Assembly (NCBI RefSeq): GCF_024281235.1
Contig: NZ_JAHWXY010000007.1
Span: 62,001 to 126,000, forward strand
Source of the DNA: Shinella daejeonensis
GTDB lineage: Bacteria > Pseudomonadota > Alphaproteobacteria > Rhizobiales > Rhizobiaceae
Length of the DNA stretch: 64,000 nt
Direction of reading: 5' to 3'
Shown here: piece by piece, positions 62,270-64,000 of the stretch
Numbering within the stretch: position 1 is the first letter of the stretch
Layout of the letters: every line of letters begins with the position of its first letter
Program-made: the position numbers and the translations under genes
Notes under the pieces: generated by a model
Seen by the model: the letters and a program-made list of their open reading frames with translations, nothing else
What the model was told of the DNA's origin: nothing
The model's database searches: none

Positions 62270-62938
62270 ATGACCTACAGTTTCGACTTCGCATCCGTCT
62301 TCCGTAATCTCGGGCCTCTCTGGGACGGCCTCCTCGTCACGATCCAGCTCACCGTCGCGGCCAATGCCATCGGGCTGACGCTCGGCTTTGCGCTGGCGCT
62401 GCTCGTCATGAGCCGCTGGGCGGCGATCCGCCTGCCGGTCATGCTGTTCATCGAGTTCTTCCGCTGCACGCCGGCCATCATCCAGATCGTCTGGTTCTTC
62501 TATTGCGTGCCCATGTTGTTCAACGTCTTCCTCGGCTCGGTGACGATGGGCATCCTGGCGCTCGGCCTCAATCTTGCGGCCTTCAACGCCGAGGCCTACC
62601 GCGCCTCGATCCAGGCGGTGCCGCGCGAACAGCTCGATGCCGGCGTCGCGCTCGGCCTCGGCCCGTTCCAGCGCATCCTCCACATCGTCCTGCCGTCGGC
62701 CGTGCGCAACTCGGTCCCGGTGCTGCTGACCAACGGCATCGGCACCTTCCAGCAGAGCGCGCTCGTCGCCATCGTCGCCGTGCAGGACCTCATGTACCAG
62801 GGCAAGACGCTGGCCACGCAGACCTATCGCCCGATCGAGACCTTCACCGTCGTCGCGCTCGTCTATTTCGCCGTGTCGTTCCCCGTCTCGCAGGTCGTCG
62901 GCTATCTCGAACGCCGCCGCGAAGCGCTGGCGAGCTGA
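62270..62938 (+). CDS. Polar-amino-acid ABC permease, HisM/GlnP family (first)
   Basis: A 222-aa His/Glu/Gln/Arg-type permease with about five TM segments, FFRCTPAIIQIVWFFYC and an EAYRASIQAVPREQLDAGVA coupling loop. It starts 10 bases after the ATPase. Confidence 0.94.
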   Translation: MTYSFDFASVFRNLGPLWDGLLVTIQLTVAANAIGLTLGFALALLVMSRWAAIRLPVMLFIEFFRCTPAIIQIVWFFYCVPMLFNVFLGSVTMGILALGLNLAAFNAEAYRASIQAVPREQLDAGVALGLGPFQRILHIVLPSAVRNSVPVLLTNGIGTFQQSALVAIVAVQDLMYQGKTLATQTYRPIETFTVVALVYFAVSFPVSQVVGYLERRREALAS

Positions 62939-62948
62939 GGAGAGACCG

Positions 62949-63614
62949 ATGACCCTCGATTTCGCCATCGTTGTCAAATACCAGGATGCGCTCCTCCTCG
63001 GCCTCTGGATGACGCTCAAGCTGACCCTGATCTGCATCCTTTTCGGCTGCGTCCTCGGCTTCCTGCTGGCGCTCGCCCGCACGTCGAGCAACGTCGTCCT
63101 CAGGGGCGTTTCCAGCGTCTATGTGGAGTTCTTCCGCGGCACGCCCGTGCTGGTGCAGCTCTTCTGGATCTTCTTCTGCCTGCCGCTGGTGCTCGGCATC
63201 GAACTGTCGAACCTCGCCTCCGGCGTCATCGCGCTGACGCTCTATATGGGCGCGATCTCCAGCGAGACCTTCCGCGCCGCGCTGAAGGCGGTCGGCCGCG
63301 AGCAGATGGATGCCTGCGTGGCGCTGGGGCTCTCGCCCTTCGCGCGCACCACAAGCGTCGTCCTTCCGCAAGCCGTGCTGCGCGCCGCACCGACGCTGCT
63401 CTCCAACTGCGTCAGCCTGTTCAAGGAAAGCGCGCTCGTCTCTGCCGTCGGCATGGCCGACCTGATGTTCGTCGGCCAGAACATCTCCAACAACACGGCC
63501 CGCCCCATCGAGGTGCTGACCGTCGTCGCCCTCATCTACTTCGCCATCGCCTTCCCGCTGACGCGCGCCGTCACGGTCATGGAAGGCTGTATCCTCAAGA
63601 AACTCGCTATCTAG
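62949..63614 (+). CDS. Polar-amino-acid ABC permease, HisQ/GlnP family (second)
   Basis: A 221-aa partner permease with FFRGTPVLVQLFWIFFCLPL and the coupling loop ETFRAALKAVGREQMDACVA. It starts 10 bases after the first permease and 9 bases before the lyase gene. Confidence 0.95.
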   Translation: MTLDFAIVVKYQDALLLGLWMTLKLTLICILFGCVLGFLLALARTSSNVVLRGVSSVYVEFFRGTPVLVQLFWIFFCLPLVLGIELSNLASGVIALTLYMGAISSETFRAALKAVGREQMDACVALGLSPFARTTSVVLPQAVLRAAPTLLSNCVSLFKESALVSAVGMADLMFVGQNISNNTARPIEVLTVVALIYFAIAFPLTRAVTVMEGCILKKLAI

Positions 63615-63623
63615 GAGATCCCC

Positions 63624-64000
63624 ATGAAACTGTCCGGTGTCATGCCCGCCCTCATCACCCCCTTCGACGCCGAAGGCCGGGTCGATTTCAAGGCGTTCGA
63701 GAAACTGCTCGTCCACCTGCGCGAGGCCGGGGTTACCGGCTGGGTGCCAAACGGCTCGACCGGAGAATATTTCAGCCAGTCGACCGAGGAGCGCCGCGAC
63801 GTGCTGCAGTTCGTCAAGGACTTCGCCAGGCCCGGCGAAATCCTGATCGCCGGCACCAACGCGCCCGCCACGCGCGAGGTCATCGAGCAGACCGCGCTGG
63901 CAAAGGAGATCGGCTACGACACGGTCCTGCTCGCGCCGCCCTTCTACACCCGCCCGACCCAGGCCGAACTCATCAGGCATTACGAGACCGTGCTTGCCGC
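63624..64000 (+). CDS. DapA-family Schiff-base lyase (3' end outside window)
   Basis: The first 125 residues of a DHDPS/NAL-family TIM barrel: MKLSGVMPALITPFDAEGRV, then GVTGWVPNGSTGEYFSQSTE (usually GTTGE; here GSTGE) and IAGTNAPATREVIEQTALAK. The lysine-bearing strand is beyond the window. As the last visible gene of an amino-acid ABC operon it is more likely catabolic (for example a hydroxyproline-pathway deaminase or 2-keto acid aldolase) than biosynthetic DapA. Confidence 0.88.
   Translation, partial: MKLSGVMPALITPFDAEGRVDFKAFEKLLVHLREAGVTGWVPNGSTGEYFSQSTEERRDVLQFVKDFARPGEILIAGTNAPATREVIEQTALAKEIGYDTVLLAPPFYTRPTQAELIRHYETVLA

Overview
The window looks like the chromosome, or more likely a large plasmid or genomic island, of a high-GC alphaproteobacterium of the order Hyphomicrobiales (Rhizobiales). 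The indications are the HmrR/CueR-type copper regulon with TTGACCTTCC operators, rhizobial-style amino-acid and sugar ABC operons with GntR, IclR and SorC regulators, and a tRNA-fMet 3' end of the alphaproteobacterial type. The assignment is inferred from gene content, not from a marker gene.

Metal and arsenic island (1-18021). Two different copper P-type ATPases, a CDF transporter, a Tat-exported multicopper oxidase, CopZ, CueR, CsoR, three DUF305 proteins of different topology, a four-helix-bundle Cys-rich copper store, glutaredoxins and small Cys-containing exported proteins surround four near-identical CueR operators (1133, 9537, 9584, 10578). The core is a divergent pair: copA-grx-(frameshifted) ferredoxin reductase-cueR-small ORF to the left and copZ-DUF305 to the right. 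A CsoR operator precedes csoR. A truncated second copy of the CDF gene abuts a perfect ArsR operator and an arsR-arsC-arsH-arsB operon whose first three genes overlap.

Junction zone (18300-19250). It holds a degenerate 3' half of tRNA-Gly, three copies of the tRNA-fMet 3' end, a tRNA-type terminator, and IS3 and IS6 transposase fragments. I read it as stacked integration scars.

Uncharacterised envelope module (19452-22405). Three overlapping genes encode similar-sized single-TM proteins with beta-rich outer domains, and they converge on a polytopic membrane protein. I cannot assign a function.

Sugar or phospho-polyol uptake (23454-29873). This is a Ugp-type ABC transporter with a TIM-barrel isomerase-like enzyme and a SorC regulator, headed by a perfect 18-bp palindrome. 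It is followed by an MFS/SDR pair and a DUF1344 protein.

Decayed region (32900-41345). It contains integrase, YeiH, AraC, MttB, PhyH, MocR, ATP-grasp and IclR fragments around three intact metabolic genes: a glycine-betaine-type binding protein carrying a CBS-like tail, a nucleoside hydrolase and a ribokinase.

Catabolic cassettes (41346-64000). (i) A giant molybdopterin oxidoreductase fused to its own NAD(P)H reductase and ferredoxin domains is divergent from a Liv-type ABC operon, a GntR regulator and a fused aconitase-X dehydratase, with matching operators between them. (ii) An NMT1-type ABC transporter sits with a PuuE-like deacetylase, an epimerase, an SDR and an IclR regulator. (iii) A GntR-controlled polar-amino-acid ABC transporter leads into a DapA-family lyase cut by the window end. 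Hydroxyproline-like substrates fit (i) and perhaps (iii), but this is inference.
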